This document shows positions 1 through 10,439 of a DNA stretch of 64,000 bases, in pieces. The stretch covers positions 746,001-810,000 of the forward strand of contig JACVVK020000202.1 of assembly GCA_018292915.2 (NCBI GenBank). The letters are read 5' to 3'. The position numbers and the translations under genes are program-made. The notes under the pieces are model-generated. The model searched no databases. It had not been told where the DNA came from and was given only the letters and a program-made list of their open reading frames with translations. The DNA comes from Batillaria attramentaria (taxonomy: Eukaryota > Mollusca > Gastropoda > Batillariidae). Numbering within the stretch: the stretch's first letter is position 1; each line of letters begins with the position of its first letter.

Positions 1-48
1 TAGTCAGTCGTAAGACCTTCTGGTCACTTCAGTGATGCCATGATGGCC

Positions 49-111
49 TGCGGTATGATTGGCGAATCCAGACAAGACGGAATTTTGTTTGGAATCGCCA
101 ATCATACTGCA
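49..111. repeat. Foldback inverted repeat
   Basis: Two arms of about 27 nt (49-75 and 85-111) are near-perfect reverse complements with a 9-nt loop. Both arms contain the core TATGATTGGCGA or its complement. This could be the remnant of a foldback or MITE-type element, or a transcribed hairpin upstream of the first transporter gene. No target-site duplication was identified. Confidence 0.7.
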
Positions 112-402
112 GATCTTAGAAATGTTTTGAGAAATGACCTGACCTGATCAGTACTGAGGTCAGATTCTGTGACTGATTGGGGCCATCGTGGAGGCCTCCC
201 CGTTCATCAGTGTCTCACTGTCAGATCACGTTGAGTAATAAGTACTGATGTCCCCATAGTAGCCCGGCCCGGACGTGCATAAAGAGAGCAAGGCCCCCGT
301 ACAATCATATGTTATAGGTGTGTGTACATCACTTGTCACATTTCATTTGCCTGTCTGGTTAGATGCTTCTGTGGTCAGACGGCTGAGAGTTCATTGTCTC
401 TT

Positions 403-423
403 TTTCATTGGCCATAGATGACT
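403..423 (+). promoter_or_regulatory. Conserved upstream block with CCAAT-type core, transporter copy 1
   Basis: The block TTTCATTGGCCATAGATGAC recurs almost unchanged upstream of all four transporter genes (403, 6991, 14153, 22929). It holds ATTGG, the reverse of a CCAAT box. It sits about 0.84 kb before this gene's start codon. Retention in every paralog could mean a shared promoter element, or just shared ancestry in a young array. The regulatory role is inferred. Confidence 0.4.
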
Positions 424-649
424 GACTGGGCAACAGAGGTTTTTCTCAGTGTACTAAGAGGAAATTAAAAGAAAGGTTTCAAGTTTGGTACAGTGTGTAG
501 GCATCATTTGTGAACCCTGCTGTATGAAAAAAGTGTACAGATGCACGTCCAAATCTTCAGGTTATTTTTAACTTATTTGTTTCATGTGACTTGAAACCTT
601 TTTCTTTACATTAAATTTAGTAGTACAAGAGCATGTGCCAAAAATGTCC

Positions 650-650
<1 letters not shown>

Positions 651-707
<57 letters not shown>
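651..707. repeat. (AC)n microsatellite
   Basis: An uninterrupted AC dinucleotide run of roughly 57 nt lies in the upstream region of the first transporter gene. Related AC or GT runs occupy the equivalent upstream or intronic place in the other copies, so the tract is probably older than the tandem duplications. Confidence 0.95.
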
Positions 708-709
<2 letters not shown>

Positions 710-1259
710 TGGGCATAGCAGTTTGTCTTGCTTTGAAAAGAACCCCCCTTCCCCCCCTTCCCCACATGAAAAACCAAAACCAAAACAAGGTATCCTTTTG
801 GTATCTTCAGATATAAAAATGCAGGACTGAAATGACTCATCTAAAAGAACACATCTTACCATATACTGATACATGTCAAGGCACGGTTGAAATACTCTGT
901 AAGTGAAACAATGAACTCAGGAATGAACAGTACCTGTGCTTGACTTGATGCCCTCAATTTGTGACCTGTGGGAATTAAAACCACTTGCTTTTATAGATCT
1001 ATGAAGGGAGAAGGGAAACTATCATTTCCTGGTCTAAGGTAGTAAATTTTAACCCAGTCACTGTATCCGATTAACATCTGGTACTAGTTCTATTGTTGAA
1101 AGAGAGAGAGAGAGCGAGAAAAACCACGTCAGTACATGGTCCACCATTTGAACATAGCTTCCTTCTCTGTGTGTCTTGACTTTGTGGATTTTCTTGGTCT
1201 GCAAGCATTTGTCACAGTGTATTTCAGCGTATAAACTTCTCTTACAGTTCTAAAACAAC

Positions 1260-1982
1260 ATGGGAACAGAGGAAAACACAGGGTCAAACCATGCTGGTGG
1301 AGGTGAACAGCAGGTTGCCAAAGGAGGAGTACTTCACAAACTAAAGTATCCTGAATATAGAAGGAAATTTCTGCAAACTGTCTGGATTGGTGCTGCATTT
1401 TGTGCTCTGGTGAGTGGCTCTACCTTAGTATTTTTCTGTTCCAGCTGTCAAATACTTGGTTATGTCAAACACAAATTTCTGATTCAGTGATGTTTTTCTC
1501 CTGTCGATGGCACAGTGGATGGAATCACCAATTTTTTTAATTTTTTTTTTAAACTAGTATTCTGAACAGTGCTTAAATTCTGTAGCACAGCATTGTGTCT
1601 TTTTCAGGGACTTGGGATTGGCCAGCGAGGGCCAGCTTTCTTGGACATCCAGATCATCACCCGCACAAATGTGGAAGAGGCATCCTATTTCTTTACAGCC
1701 GCTTCTGTAGGCTATTTGACTGGGTCACTGGTGTCAGGTGTAATCTACGATAAACTGAACAAGTCAGTCTTGTTGTTTTCCAGCGTCTTCGGGATGGCTG
1801 CTACAACCATTGTCACTCCTTGGTGCTCTATCTATGTGCTAATGGTAGCTGCCTTCTTTCTCTCTTGCTTTTTTGGAGGTGCTCTTGATACTGGTGAGTA
1901 CCTCTTGTATTTTTCAAGCAATTTTCAAATTTGATGTTGGTTGTGGGTTGGTGTGAAGATAGAGGATTGGGGCCAGAGGTTA

Positions 1983-2032
<50 letters not shown>

Positions 2033-3211
2033 TTTTTTTTTTATAAAGTTTACTGAAAGTTGACATGCGTTTCTGTTCATTGTTTGTGGATAGATCGTGA
2101 GAAAGAAAAAAATATAGGCATTGGATTGAGTGGAATTTAACTGACTGGTCTAGCTGATTGGTTCCTCTGTAATCTCATGTTCTCTCACATTTCAGTGGGG
2201 AATGCTGAGCTGCTTCGCGTCTGGGGTAAAGAGGGAGAGATGTTCATGCAGTTTATCCACTTCGCCTTTGCCTTTGGTGGCGTCATATCTCCCCTGTTCA
2301 CTGAACCTTTTCTCACACCCATTCCGGAGAATGATGGTCACAATACTGCAACGTCTGCACCAGTAGCAAATACATCCATGGGAATGATCAGCTCTACGGA
2401 CAGTGGGACTGAGCAGACTAACGTCACTCAGACTTCAACCAACACTTTGCCACTGACAACAGACGTCCATTATGCTTACTTGATCTGCGGAGTTTTCATG
2501 TTTCTGACGTCCATCCCTCTTGTAGTGCAGTGGTTCCAGGAGAAATCCCAGAAGCGACGTCAAGGTGCTAAAGATGAAAAAAGTGTAAAGCAGCCACTGC
2601 CATTTGGTTTGTTTATCTTTGTGCAGACTGTGCTGTGTTTGTTCTACTTTTTGTATTGCTCTGTAGAGGACAGTTTTGCTGCATATCTGACCACCTTTGT
2701 AGTGAAACAATTACACTGGACGAAGTCTAGTGGTGCCAAGGTTACGTCAGCATATTGGGCGGCCTTTGCGTCTTTCAGGTTCCTTTCGATATTTGCCATC
2801 CAATTTCTTAGCACAGTGAAGCTTCTCATCATCTGTTGCATCACCTTGATGGCTGCTATGCTGGGATTCTTGTTAGCATCCCAACAGGAAGAAACCATTG
2901 CCGTGTGGGTCTGTAGTATTGCAACAGGGGCGACAATGTCAGCCATCTTCCCTACTGGCTTCACATGGATGGAAGAGGAATTGGTACGTGTAACTGGTCG
3001 GGTTGCTTCAGCCATTTTAATTGCATCCTCGTCAGGCACAATGATAAATCCGATCTTTCTGGGTTACTTGATGGATGAGGTGAGTCCTATGTGGTTCGCA
3101 TACCTTCTGCTTGCGGAGTCTTGTATGTGCTTTCTGGTTTTTGTTTTTCTTCTGACCCTCTCCAGGCTGTATCTTCAACAGCATTACGCAATGCATGAGG
3201 GCACTGCATAG
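1260..3211 (+). CDS. NaGLT1/MFSD4B-like sugar transporter, copy 1 (C-terminally shortened)
   Basis: Major-facilitator transporter most like sodium-dependent glucose transporter 1, expected in the plasma membrane moving hexoses. Three exons: 1260-1409, 1608-1893 and 2196-3211, with GT-AG introns and phases 0 and 1, giving 483 residues. Exon 1 encodes a hydrophilic N-terminus and the start of TM1. Exon 2 carries the family pattern GQRGPAFLD and an MFS motif-A-like GVIYDKLNK near residues 94-102. Exon 3 opens with the family signature around RVWGKEGEMFMQ, followed by a loop with several N-X-S/T sites and then hydrophobic segments. Unlike the other copies, the codon after HEGTA is TAG instead of AAG, removing about 29 C-terminal residues. 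The sequence after the stop also lacks a short stretch present in the paralogs, so it is decaying. All TM segments remain, so the protein may still work. The family call is firm; the substrate is inferred from homology. Confidence 0.8.
1984..2031. repeat. (GT)n microsatellite in intron 2 of transporter copy 1
   Basis: A TG dinucleotide run of about 48 nt lies in the second intron. A GT run is found at the same place in intron 2 of the other three copies (about 9139, 16844 and 25650), so it was inherited with the duplications. Confidence 0.95.
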
Positions 3212-4490
3212 CCTGAAGTTTTCCCAGCTCTGGAAATTGAAGTTCATGCTACTGGGAACAGTGTCATGTGAGCACTTGACTGTTGGTGGTTTCAAACTGA
3301 AGTCTTGGAGTGGGTGAGGCTTCGGGCTAGGGGGAAATACAAGGTGCAGGATTAACATTAACACACTGTGCAGTCACACATTTGAATATGTACGTGGGTG
3401 CTCCAAATGAGTGGGTGCTCCATAATCATGTGTGACATGTGAGACCTTGCGGGTGAACTGTGCCTGTAAAACAGTAGAAGAAAGGAGTATCATTTTTCTG
3501 GGGGCCATTGGAAACAGCATGACTGCATATGGCCACCCCAGTTGTTATTTTTGAACTGAAGTCATCAAAGCAGGCTGATCAGCAGTGAGCTGGAAAAAAT
3601 CTGCCTCAACCCTTAGAAATTGCTCACTGTCCCTAACCAAAGCTCCTCTATACAATATTATTGTATAGAGGATCTTTGCCCAAACCCCTGTTCTGCACCA
3701 GAGAGCAGGTGATTTCTGAGGCTGACCTGGAAGTTATGGATACGCATTTCTTGGCTTACTTGTTTTAAATTTCATTGCCATAGAAGTTGGTATGTATCTT
3801 TGTTTGAATGGGTCAACAGACATGGACACATCAAAATATACATACTTCCGTACACAGGCTTCACGCAAACAGCTGGTACTGTCTGCTGTTCAAACTAAAT
3901 TTCTGTTACATGTATATTTTTATATTGGGACAGAGATACCTGAATCACCTGTGTTGGTCATACAGGTTGCTGTTCAGTTTTCATTGTCTTTCAGAGTGTA
4001 TTGAGAGGGTCCATATATTACAATGCTATACATTATACTTTCATTGCTGTTTACAGAGAGATTACATTTCTGTTTTTACAGTAGTACATGTAACTGTAAA
4101 GGTGAAAGTCAGTTGTAGTTTTACTAACTTTAACACTTGCTGTTTGAAAACAGAACTGAAGTCTTGCACTTGTGTGAAAAGTTTGGAAGCCATGTCAATG
4201 CTTTTAAGTGTTTAATACTTGTTTCAGCAGTAGGGATTGCTGCAGTGTCTACATGTAGCGGTGAAATGATATAAAATGGTCACAGTGTGTTCATAAACTT
4301 TATTGTTCTTTGTTTTGTTTTACATGTCTTTGACTGTGTATGTAGCATCTTAGGTTGGGCAAACTTGCAACTCTGCATGGACCATATTTTACCGTCTGTG
4401 ACTAGTGAACAGTTTTATCGCAGTATATGTACATTAAAGGACCTTCTGTGTCTTTACAATGCCCTTTGATCTGGATTTTGTATTCATTCT
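3212..4490. other. 3-prime flank of transporter copy 1, no gene seen
   Basis: This stretch aligns with the region after copy 2 (10440-11640) and, more loosely, after copies 3 and 4, so it is probably 3-prime UTR plus flank. A possible poly(A) signal ATTAAA is at 4433-4438, followed by T/G-rich sequence. Short reading frames here are not conserved between copies, and I see no protein gene. Confidence 0.5.
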
Positions 4491-4545
4491 TTTTGGCTCC
4501 CTTGAGTAACAGTTGGAGTCTATTTAATAACCCTGCTGGTTATCT
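4487..4545 (+). mobile_element. Left-arm fragment of a pearl-like (Helentron-type) element
   Basis: From the T-run at about 4487 the sequence starts GGCTCCCTTGAGTAACA and continues like the left arm of the larger element at 25729. The equivalent position after copy 2 (about 11640) has the same T-run without this sequence, so it was inserted in, or lost from, only one unit. Only the left arm is recognisable. Confidence 0.5.
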
Positions 4546-4672
4546 TTGTTCAGATTGCGTTATCATGTTCATCTTATCATCTTTGTAAAATTGTATGTAT
4601 GGTAGACTTCATGTATGTATGTATCTATATGTACACATATGTATGGGTAAATGTGTGTATTAATGTATCACG

Positions 4673-5204
4673 TGAGTGCTACTGTTTTTTTGGGTTTTTT
4701 TTGCTGCCACAACTCTTTGCCGGCTCCAGTGGTGTTCCTCCCTGGTAATGGGTGGAATCCATAGAGGGTTCGGAAGTCGGGGCAATTTGTTAATTATGCA
4801 CGATGATGGAGATGAGGATGAAGGTGAGATGATGCTATGGAGGTCCGTGTGGTTTGGGACTGCGGGACAGGGCCGCATTCCACGCTTCCTGTCATAAATA
4901 TCCCGGCATTAACCAGGCCCGGGAACTACGGCACCTGCGGTGCCGGCCGTGTAATCATCCACATCATAAGACGTGTCATACCAAGGGAAGCACCCCCAAA
5001 GTCGCACCCGTGAAGTGGGTGAAGCTCGGCTGTGTGGCAACAGCCTCCCCATTGGGCCCATAGCACACCCGCTCTGGGTAGGAGCCGACCTAGGTAGGAA
5101 AAATCCCGCTTGCCTCGGCTGGGACTCGAACCTCACGGGTCTCCCGGTCCATAGTCCGAAGTGCTAACCACTACACTACGGGGGCCGGTTGAGTGCTACT
5201 GTTT
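4673..5204 (-). mobile_element. tRNA-derived SINE, family A, full length
   Basis: The body (4688-5189) is on the minus strand. Its head, near 5187, carries a tRNA-like A box (TGTAGTGGTTAGC) and B box (GGTTCGAGTCC), and its tail is an A-rich run at about 4688. A perfect 15-bp target-site duplication, TGAGTGCTACTGTTT, flanks it at 4673-4687 and 5190-5204. This is the mark of LINE-driven retroposition. Related copies are at 12664, 15155, 23975 and 56098. Confidence 0.9.
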
Positions 5205-6990
5205 CATTATGTGTATCACAGTGATCATCATCATGATCATGATGTTTGTAAGAATGTATTTGAGACTGTATGTACAACTGTGTATACCACTGTAAGGCGC
5301 CCACAGCACCAGCAGGAGGTTGGGCGCCAGACAAATCCTCATAATTATCATTATCATTACCTTCAAACCCCAAAAGAAAATGAAGCACTGTGCAAGCAAG
5401 GACAGAACCGACCACGGTGGTGTTCACATCATTTGATGTATCATTGCATAGAAAGATGTGACAGTTCCATACAGTCTTCATTCTGGTACCAGTGTAGGGT
5501 CCAGTACATGCACCTCAATTTGCACCTACCATGTAATATGTGTTGTACAGAGGCAGGGTTTTCAGGGTTTCTGTCTCAAGGAACTCTGTAAAGTTGTTTT
5601 CAGCTGTTTTCCACTCTGACTGTTTACCTTGGCTTTCACATTTTATTTGCCTTCTTGTGACTTTTTTGTTGTAAACTTGGGAAGACATTTTGTGCACACT
5701 GTATTAAAGTAGACAGCTGCCAAATATTAGGTTTTAGAGTAATTGTGCAATAGTGTGTTTACATATTAATAATAGTCCCTGGTTGTGCCATATCTATATC
5801 ATATCAGTAGTTATTATTTAAAATTCCAAAACGGAGAATTTACAGTTGCTCTACACAAAGTACCGGTAGTCAAAAATTCACTGTGGGCTGTGAAACAACG
5901 TAAAACGTGTGTGATATACTCAATTGGAAAGAATCGATTTTTTAAAACACGTTGTTTGCCTTGTGTCATTCCTTTAGGTTTATATGGGCAGGGCAAGACA
6001 TGTTTTAAGTTTTTAAAATTAAATGTCATGTTGCCAGGGAAGAGATCATTCCAGTGGCTGTATGGTTTCAACGTTTCACAGAATAAAGTGATATTCCTCT
6101 CAAAAAAGTCTCTTTGCACCTTAACCAGACCCAGTGTGGTGTCTGTTCCTTGTTTTGGTCATGTGTGACAGAGGTTTTAAGTAAGCTGGAAATTCCCGAG
6201 GAGTATCTGCCAGGTTAGCCTTGGCTGAGTGGAATGGACAAGTCACACAGATCCAGTTTAAACAGCCAGAGGAAGCGGGGCAATGTGAAAGAGCAGCATA
6301 AATACTTGGTCCCTGCTGGCACTTCATCACACGACCTGAACATTGAAAGAGTCTGGTTGGTTGGTTAGAGACTGGAGACGGCCCCAATGGTAATAGGGGG
6401 AAGGGACTTGTAACTACTACTAACTGATTAATCCAGCTGAACACTACATTCAGTCCACACTAGTGTGGAACCGCTGATCCTCATACCCTCCTGATCCGGT
6501 GAGACCAAATAAGGACGCTTGAACTATGAGGGTGCTTGTATACTCTTCTACTGCTGCTCTGCGACTCAACCACAAACGGAAAAGTATTTGTTCACTAAGC
6601 AGAGAGTTTGCTCCCCTGTTACGTTTCGCGTGTTAAAATGCAACATGGAGTGGGCCGGAACAGTTTCTTCAATTTGTAGCACATTGTGATCACTAATCTT
6701 GCAGACACGTCAGTTGACCTGATGGGGTATATTTTGTGACTGAGGCCGCAGGCGTCCACGTTTACGGTGCCTCGCTGTCAGCGCGTGTTACTATCAGTAA
6801 GTACATAATAGGCCTATGTGTCCTGCAGCCGGCACTGAGAAGTCCACAGAACGAGGCTGCGCTAAATTCATACTTTGTACATGTAACAGTATTCTTGTAG
6901 CAGGCGTTTTTCAGTGTGCAAATTGTCACATTTTATTTGCCTATCTTGCTTCTGTGGACAGACCCAAACTGAGACAATTCGCTGTCACAT
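5205..6990. other. Intergenic region between transporter copies 1 and 2, no gene seen
   Basis: From about 5700 the sequence aligns with the region after copy 2 (about 11900-13870), which marks the tandem unit boundary. The block near 6715-6800, GC-richer and containing GAGGCCGCAGGCGTCCACG, recurs at about 13913 and 22689 and marks the start of the promoter-proximal part of each unit. No coding exon was recognised. Confidence 0.5.
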
Positions 6991-7010
6991 TTTCATTGGC
7001 CGTAGATGAC
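6991..7010 (+). promoter_or_regulatory. Conserved upstream block with CCAAT-type core, transporter copy 2
   Basis: TTTCATTGGCCGTAGATGAC, matching the blocks at 403, 14153 and 22929. It lies about 1.37 kb before the start codon, but about 0.66 kb of that is a nested transposon insertion. Without it the spacing would be close to that in the other copies. Confidence 0.4.
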
Positions 7011-7060
7011 CGGTTGTGCAACGGACGTTTTTTCTCGGCCGGAGTACCGAAATGGAGGAG

Positions 7061-7091
<31 letters not shown>

Positions 7092-7451
7092 TGGACCTAG
7101 ATATCTTGCTTCTGAAAGAATTACGCCCCTCCCCCCACCTCCACCAAGAAAAAAACACTCGGTACGAATTAATGCAGAACAAGTGTTTGAAACATGCAAA
7201 CAAATGACTCATCAAAAACAAAAAGACATCTGCTATCATACACCTGCATTACAAGACAGTTGTGAAATATTCTTCAGGTAAAACAATCGTATGTGCACTC
7301 AGGAATGAACAGTGCTTGACTTGGTGCCCTTCTTTTCTGACGTGTGGGAATTACCACCACATGCTTGTATAGATCTACGAAGAGGGAAGGGAAGCGTTCC
7401 TGGTACATATAGTCATCCAGTGAAGCTCAATTGGTATAGTTCACCGGTTAG

Positions 7452-8115
7452 GGGGTGCAGATGTATACCAGTCAATTCCGTCGTCCACTAACAGGGGCGA
7501 CTGTATCGTCGCAATGCGGGAGGGGGTGCAAATGTACTCCGGAGTCTGGCAAGGTGAAGTCACGGTGGCTGCTGACTTTGTTCTATGAATTTACTTTAGC
7601 AGGGATGGATTTACTCAAAAATGCCAATGAGACATTGTCTCCTTGACCAGTCATTTTTATGAGACATTTTCATTTTCTTTGAGACAATCAAGTTCACCCG
7701 CATCACTCTGTCACATGTCTGTGCCGAGAGCCTGTTCCTACTAGGCTAAGTGCAGTGACATTCAGGTTCAGGTGAATGGAAAAGGACCTCTCGATCGCAG
7801 AACTGAGAAAACTAATGCGCCAATATTTTTTGCAACTCTTTCGAACGAGAGTTCCTGGCAAGCGCGCGCGGTGAGCGGGATAAGTAAGCCTCATCACTAA
7901 AATTAGATTAGTGTAACAGACTCTATGACTGCCACGGACAGCGCATCTCTGCTTCGCGTTGTCAAGTGCGATTGTGATGTCATGTTCGTGTGACATATGA
8001 AGCATTTTGCGAAATTTCTATGCGACATTTTATCAAAATATGAGACATAGTCGCACGGCGCGCGAGAAAATCGATCCCTGCTTTAGGCGAATTGACTGGT
8101 ACACATTTGCACCCC
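7452..8115. mobile_element. MITE with 27-bp terminal inverted repeats, interrupted by another element
   Basis: The ends 7452-7478 and 8089-8115 are inverted repeats with about two mismatches, starting GGGGTGCA and ending CAGTCAATTC. Removing the nested element at 7600-8080 leaves a MITE of roughly 180 bp. The target-site duplication is not clear, so the superfamily is undecided. Confidence 0.65.
7594..8086. mobile_element. hAT-like non-autonomous DNA transposon (CAGGGAT ends, 6-bp TSD)
   Basis: The body 7600-8080 begins CAGGGATGGATTT and ends AAATCGATCCCTG, forming terminal inverted repeats. It is flanked by a 6-bp direct repeat, CTTTAG, at 7594-7599 and 8081-8086. A second copy, about 90% alike by eye, lies at 32859-33330 with its own 6-bp duplication. 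No transposase reading frame is present. CAGGG...CCCTG ends suggest the hAT superfamily, but the duplication is shorter than the usual 8 bp. Confidence 0.8.
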
Positions 8116-8281
8116 TGATCTCCGCTGAGTGAATGCGTCCTAGATCTATTCACATCCAATACCAGTATTGTTGAAGGGGGTTAAAACCTGAAAATATGCC
8201 AGGACATGATCCAGCTGTTTAGCATAAGTGGCTTCCTGGGTCTTGAGTCTTGACCTTTTGGATTTGCTTGGCCTGCATGCA

Positions 8282-8284
<3 letters not shown>

Positions 8285-8340
<56 letters not shown>
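8285..8340. repeat. (GT)n microsatellite before transporter copy 2
   Basis: A GT run of about 56 nt ends about 39 nt before the start codon of copy 2. Runs at about 14885 and 23690 occupy the same position before copies 3 and 4, so it lies in the leader or proximal promoter of these genes. Confidence 0.95.
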
Positions 8341-8341
<1 letters not shown>

Positions 8342-8378
8342 GCAGCAGTTTAAATTTCTCTTCCAGTTATAATACAAA

Positions 8379-9159
8379 ATGGGGACAGAGGAGTGCATAG
8401 AGTCAAATCACACAGGTGGAGATGAACAGCAGGCTGCCGAAGGTGGAGTACTTAACAAGCTAAAGAATCCTGAATACAGAAGGAAATTTCTGCAAACTGT
8501 CTGGCTTGGTATTGCATTTTGTGCTCTGGTGAGTGGCTTGTACTCTAGCTTAGCATTTTTCTATTCTCGCTAGATGTCAATGTAGTGGTTATGTCAAGCA
8601 TGACTTTCTGATTCAGTGGGTTTTTTTTTTCCTGTCTGTGGTACAGCACAGTGGATTGAATCACCAAAATCTTTTTTTTTTCTGTTTTTTTTTAAATTAT
8701 TTTTTTTAACCAATATTCTGAACTGTGCTTAAATTCTGTAGCACAGCATTGTATCTTTTTCAGGGATTTGGGATTGGCCAGCGAGGGCCAGCTTTCTTGG
8801 ACATTCAGATCATCACCCACACAAATGTGGAAGAGGCATCCTATTTCTTTACAGCTGCGTCTGTGGGCTATCTGGCTGGGTCACTGGTGTCAGGCGTAAT
8901 CTACGATAAACTGAACAAGTCAGTCTTGCTGTTTTCCTGTGTCCTTGGGATGGCTGCTGCAACAATTGCTACTCCATGGTGCTCTATCTATGGGCTAATG
9001 ATCACTGCCTTCTTCCTCTTTTCCTTTTTTGGAGGTGGCATTGATACTGGTGAGCACATCTTGCATTTCTCAAGCACTTTTCAAATTTGATGTTGGTTAT
9101 GGGTTGGTGTGAAGATAGAGGATTAGGGCCTGGAGGTTAATGGGTGTGTGTGTATGCAT

Positions 9160-9199
<40 letters not shown>

Positions 9200-10439
9200 G
9201 TGTGTGTGTGTGTTTTTACTTAGAGTTGACATGCGTTTCTGTTCATTGTGTGAGAAAGGAGAAAGATAGGAATTAGGAGTGGAAATTGGTCAAGCTATTT
9301 GGTTCCTCTGTAATTTCATGTTCTGTCTGATTTCAGCGGGGAATGCTGAGCTGCTTCGCATCTGGGGTAAAGATGGAGAGATGTTCATGCAGTTTATCCA
9401 CTTCGCCTTTGCCTTTGGTGGCGTCATATCTCCCCTGTTCACTGAACCTTTTCTCACACCCATTCCGGAGGATGATATACATGGTCACAATACTGCAACT
9501 TCTGCACCAGTAGCGAATACATCCATGGGAATGATCAGCTCTACAGACAGCTGGATTGAACAGTCTAACGTCACTCAAAATTCGACCAGTACTTTGCCAC
9601 TGACAACAGACGTCCATTATGCTTACTTAATCTGCGGAGTTTTCATGTTTCTGACGTCCATCCCTCTTGTAGTGCAGTGGTTCCAGGAGAAATCCCAGAA
9701 GCGACGTCAAGACACAAAAGATGAAAAGAATGTAAAGCAGCCACTGCCATTTGGTTTGTTTATCTTTGTTCAGATTGTGCTGTGTTTGTTCTACTTTTTG
9801 TATTGCTCTGTAGAGGACAGTTTTGCTGCGTATCTGACCACCTTTGTAGTGAAACAATTACACTGGACGAAGTCTAGTGGTGCCAAGGTTACATCAGTAT
9901 ATTGGGCGGCCTTTGCGTCTTTCAGGTTCCTTTCGATATTTGCCATCCGATTTCTTAGCACAGTGAAGCTTCTCATCATCTGTTGCATCACCTTGATGGC
10001 TGCTATGCTGGGATTCTTGTTAGCATCCCAGCACGAAGAAACCATTGCCGTATGGGTCTGTAGTATTGCAGCAGGAGCGACAATGTCAGCCATCTTCCCT
10101 ACTGGCTTCACATGGATGGAAGAGGAATTGGTACGTGTAACTGGTCGGGTTGCTTCAGCCATTTTAATCGCATCCTCGTCAGGCACAATGATAAATCCGA
10201 TCTTTCTTGGTTACTTGATGGACGAGGTAAGTCCTATGTGGTTTGCATACCTTCTGTTTGCGGAGTCTTGTATGTGCTTTCTGGTTTTTGTTTTTCTGCT
10301 GACCCTCTCCAGGCTGTATCTTCAACAGCATTACGCAATGCATGAGGGCACTGCAAAGCCTGAAGTCTTCCCAACTCTGGAAATTGAAGTTCCTTCCCCA
10401 GCACCTGATGGTCTTGCTACTGGGAACAGTGTCCTGTGA
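8379..10439 (+). CDS. NaGLT1/MFSD4B-like sugar transporter, copy 2
   Basis: Complete major-facilitator gene of three exons: 8379-8528, 8764-9049 and 9337-10439, total 1539 nt and 512 residues. Exon 2 holds GQRGPAFLD (residues 56-63) and the motif-A-like GVIYDKLNK (94-102). Exon 3 starts with the family signature around RIWGKDGEMFMQ (residues 153-164). It continues with a glycosylation-prone loop (N-X-S/T sites in NTSMG, NVTQ, NSTS) and about seven further hydrophobic segments, then a charged C-terminal tail ending NSVL. Length and layout fit a 12-TM NaGLT1-type protein. It sits between two sister copies on the same strand. Copy 2 resembles copy 1 more in intron 1 and resembles copies 3 and 4 in having an intact tail. 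The sodium-coupled glucose uptake role is inferred from family membership. Confidence 0.85.

Noticed and set aside
568..874. Frames encoding runs of Cys-Val or Thr-His
   Set aside because: Translations of (AC)n/(GT)n microsatellites. The same applies to frames near 7000-7240, 14155-14464, 22923-23370, 25590-25892, 30530-30792 and 53052-53666.
2644..3039. 131-codon minus-strand frame within exon 3, repeated in all four transporter copies
   Set aside because: It is antisense to the strongly supported transporter exon and is conserved only because the sense protein is. No start context, splice pattern or motif supports it.
4709..5167. Short frames on both strands at 4660-5167
   Set aside because: All fall inside SINE A and are repeated with shifts in the copy at 12664-13150, so they are not protein genes.
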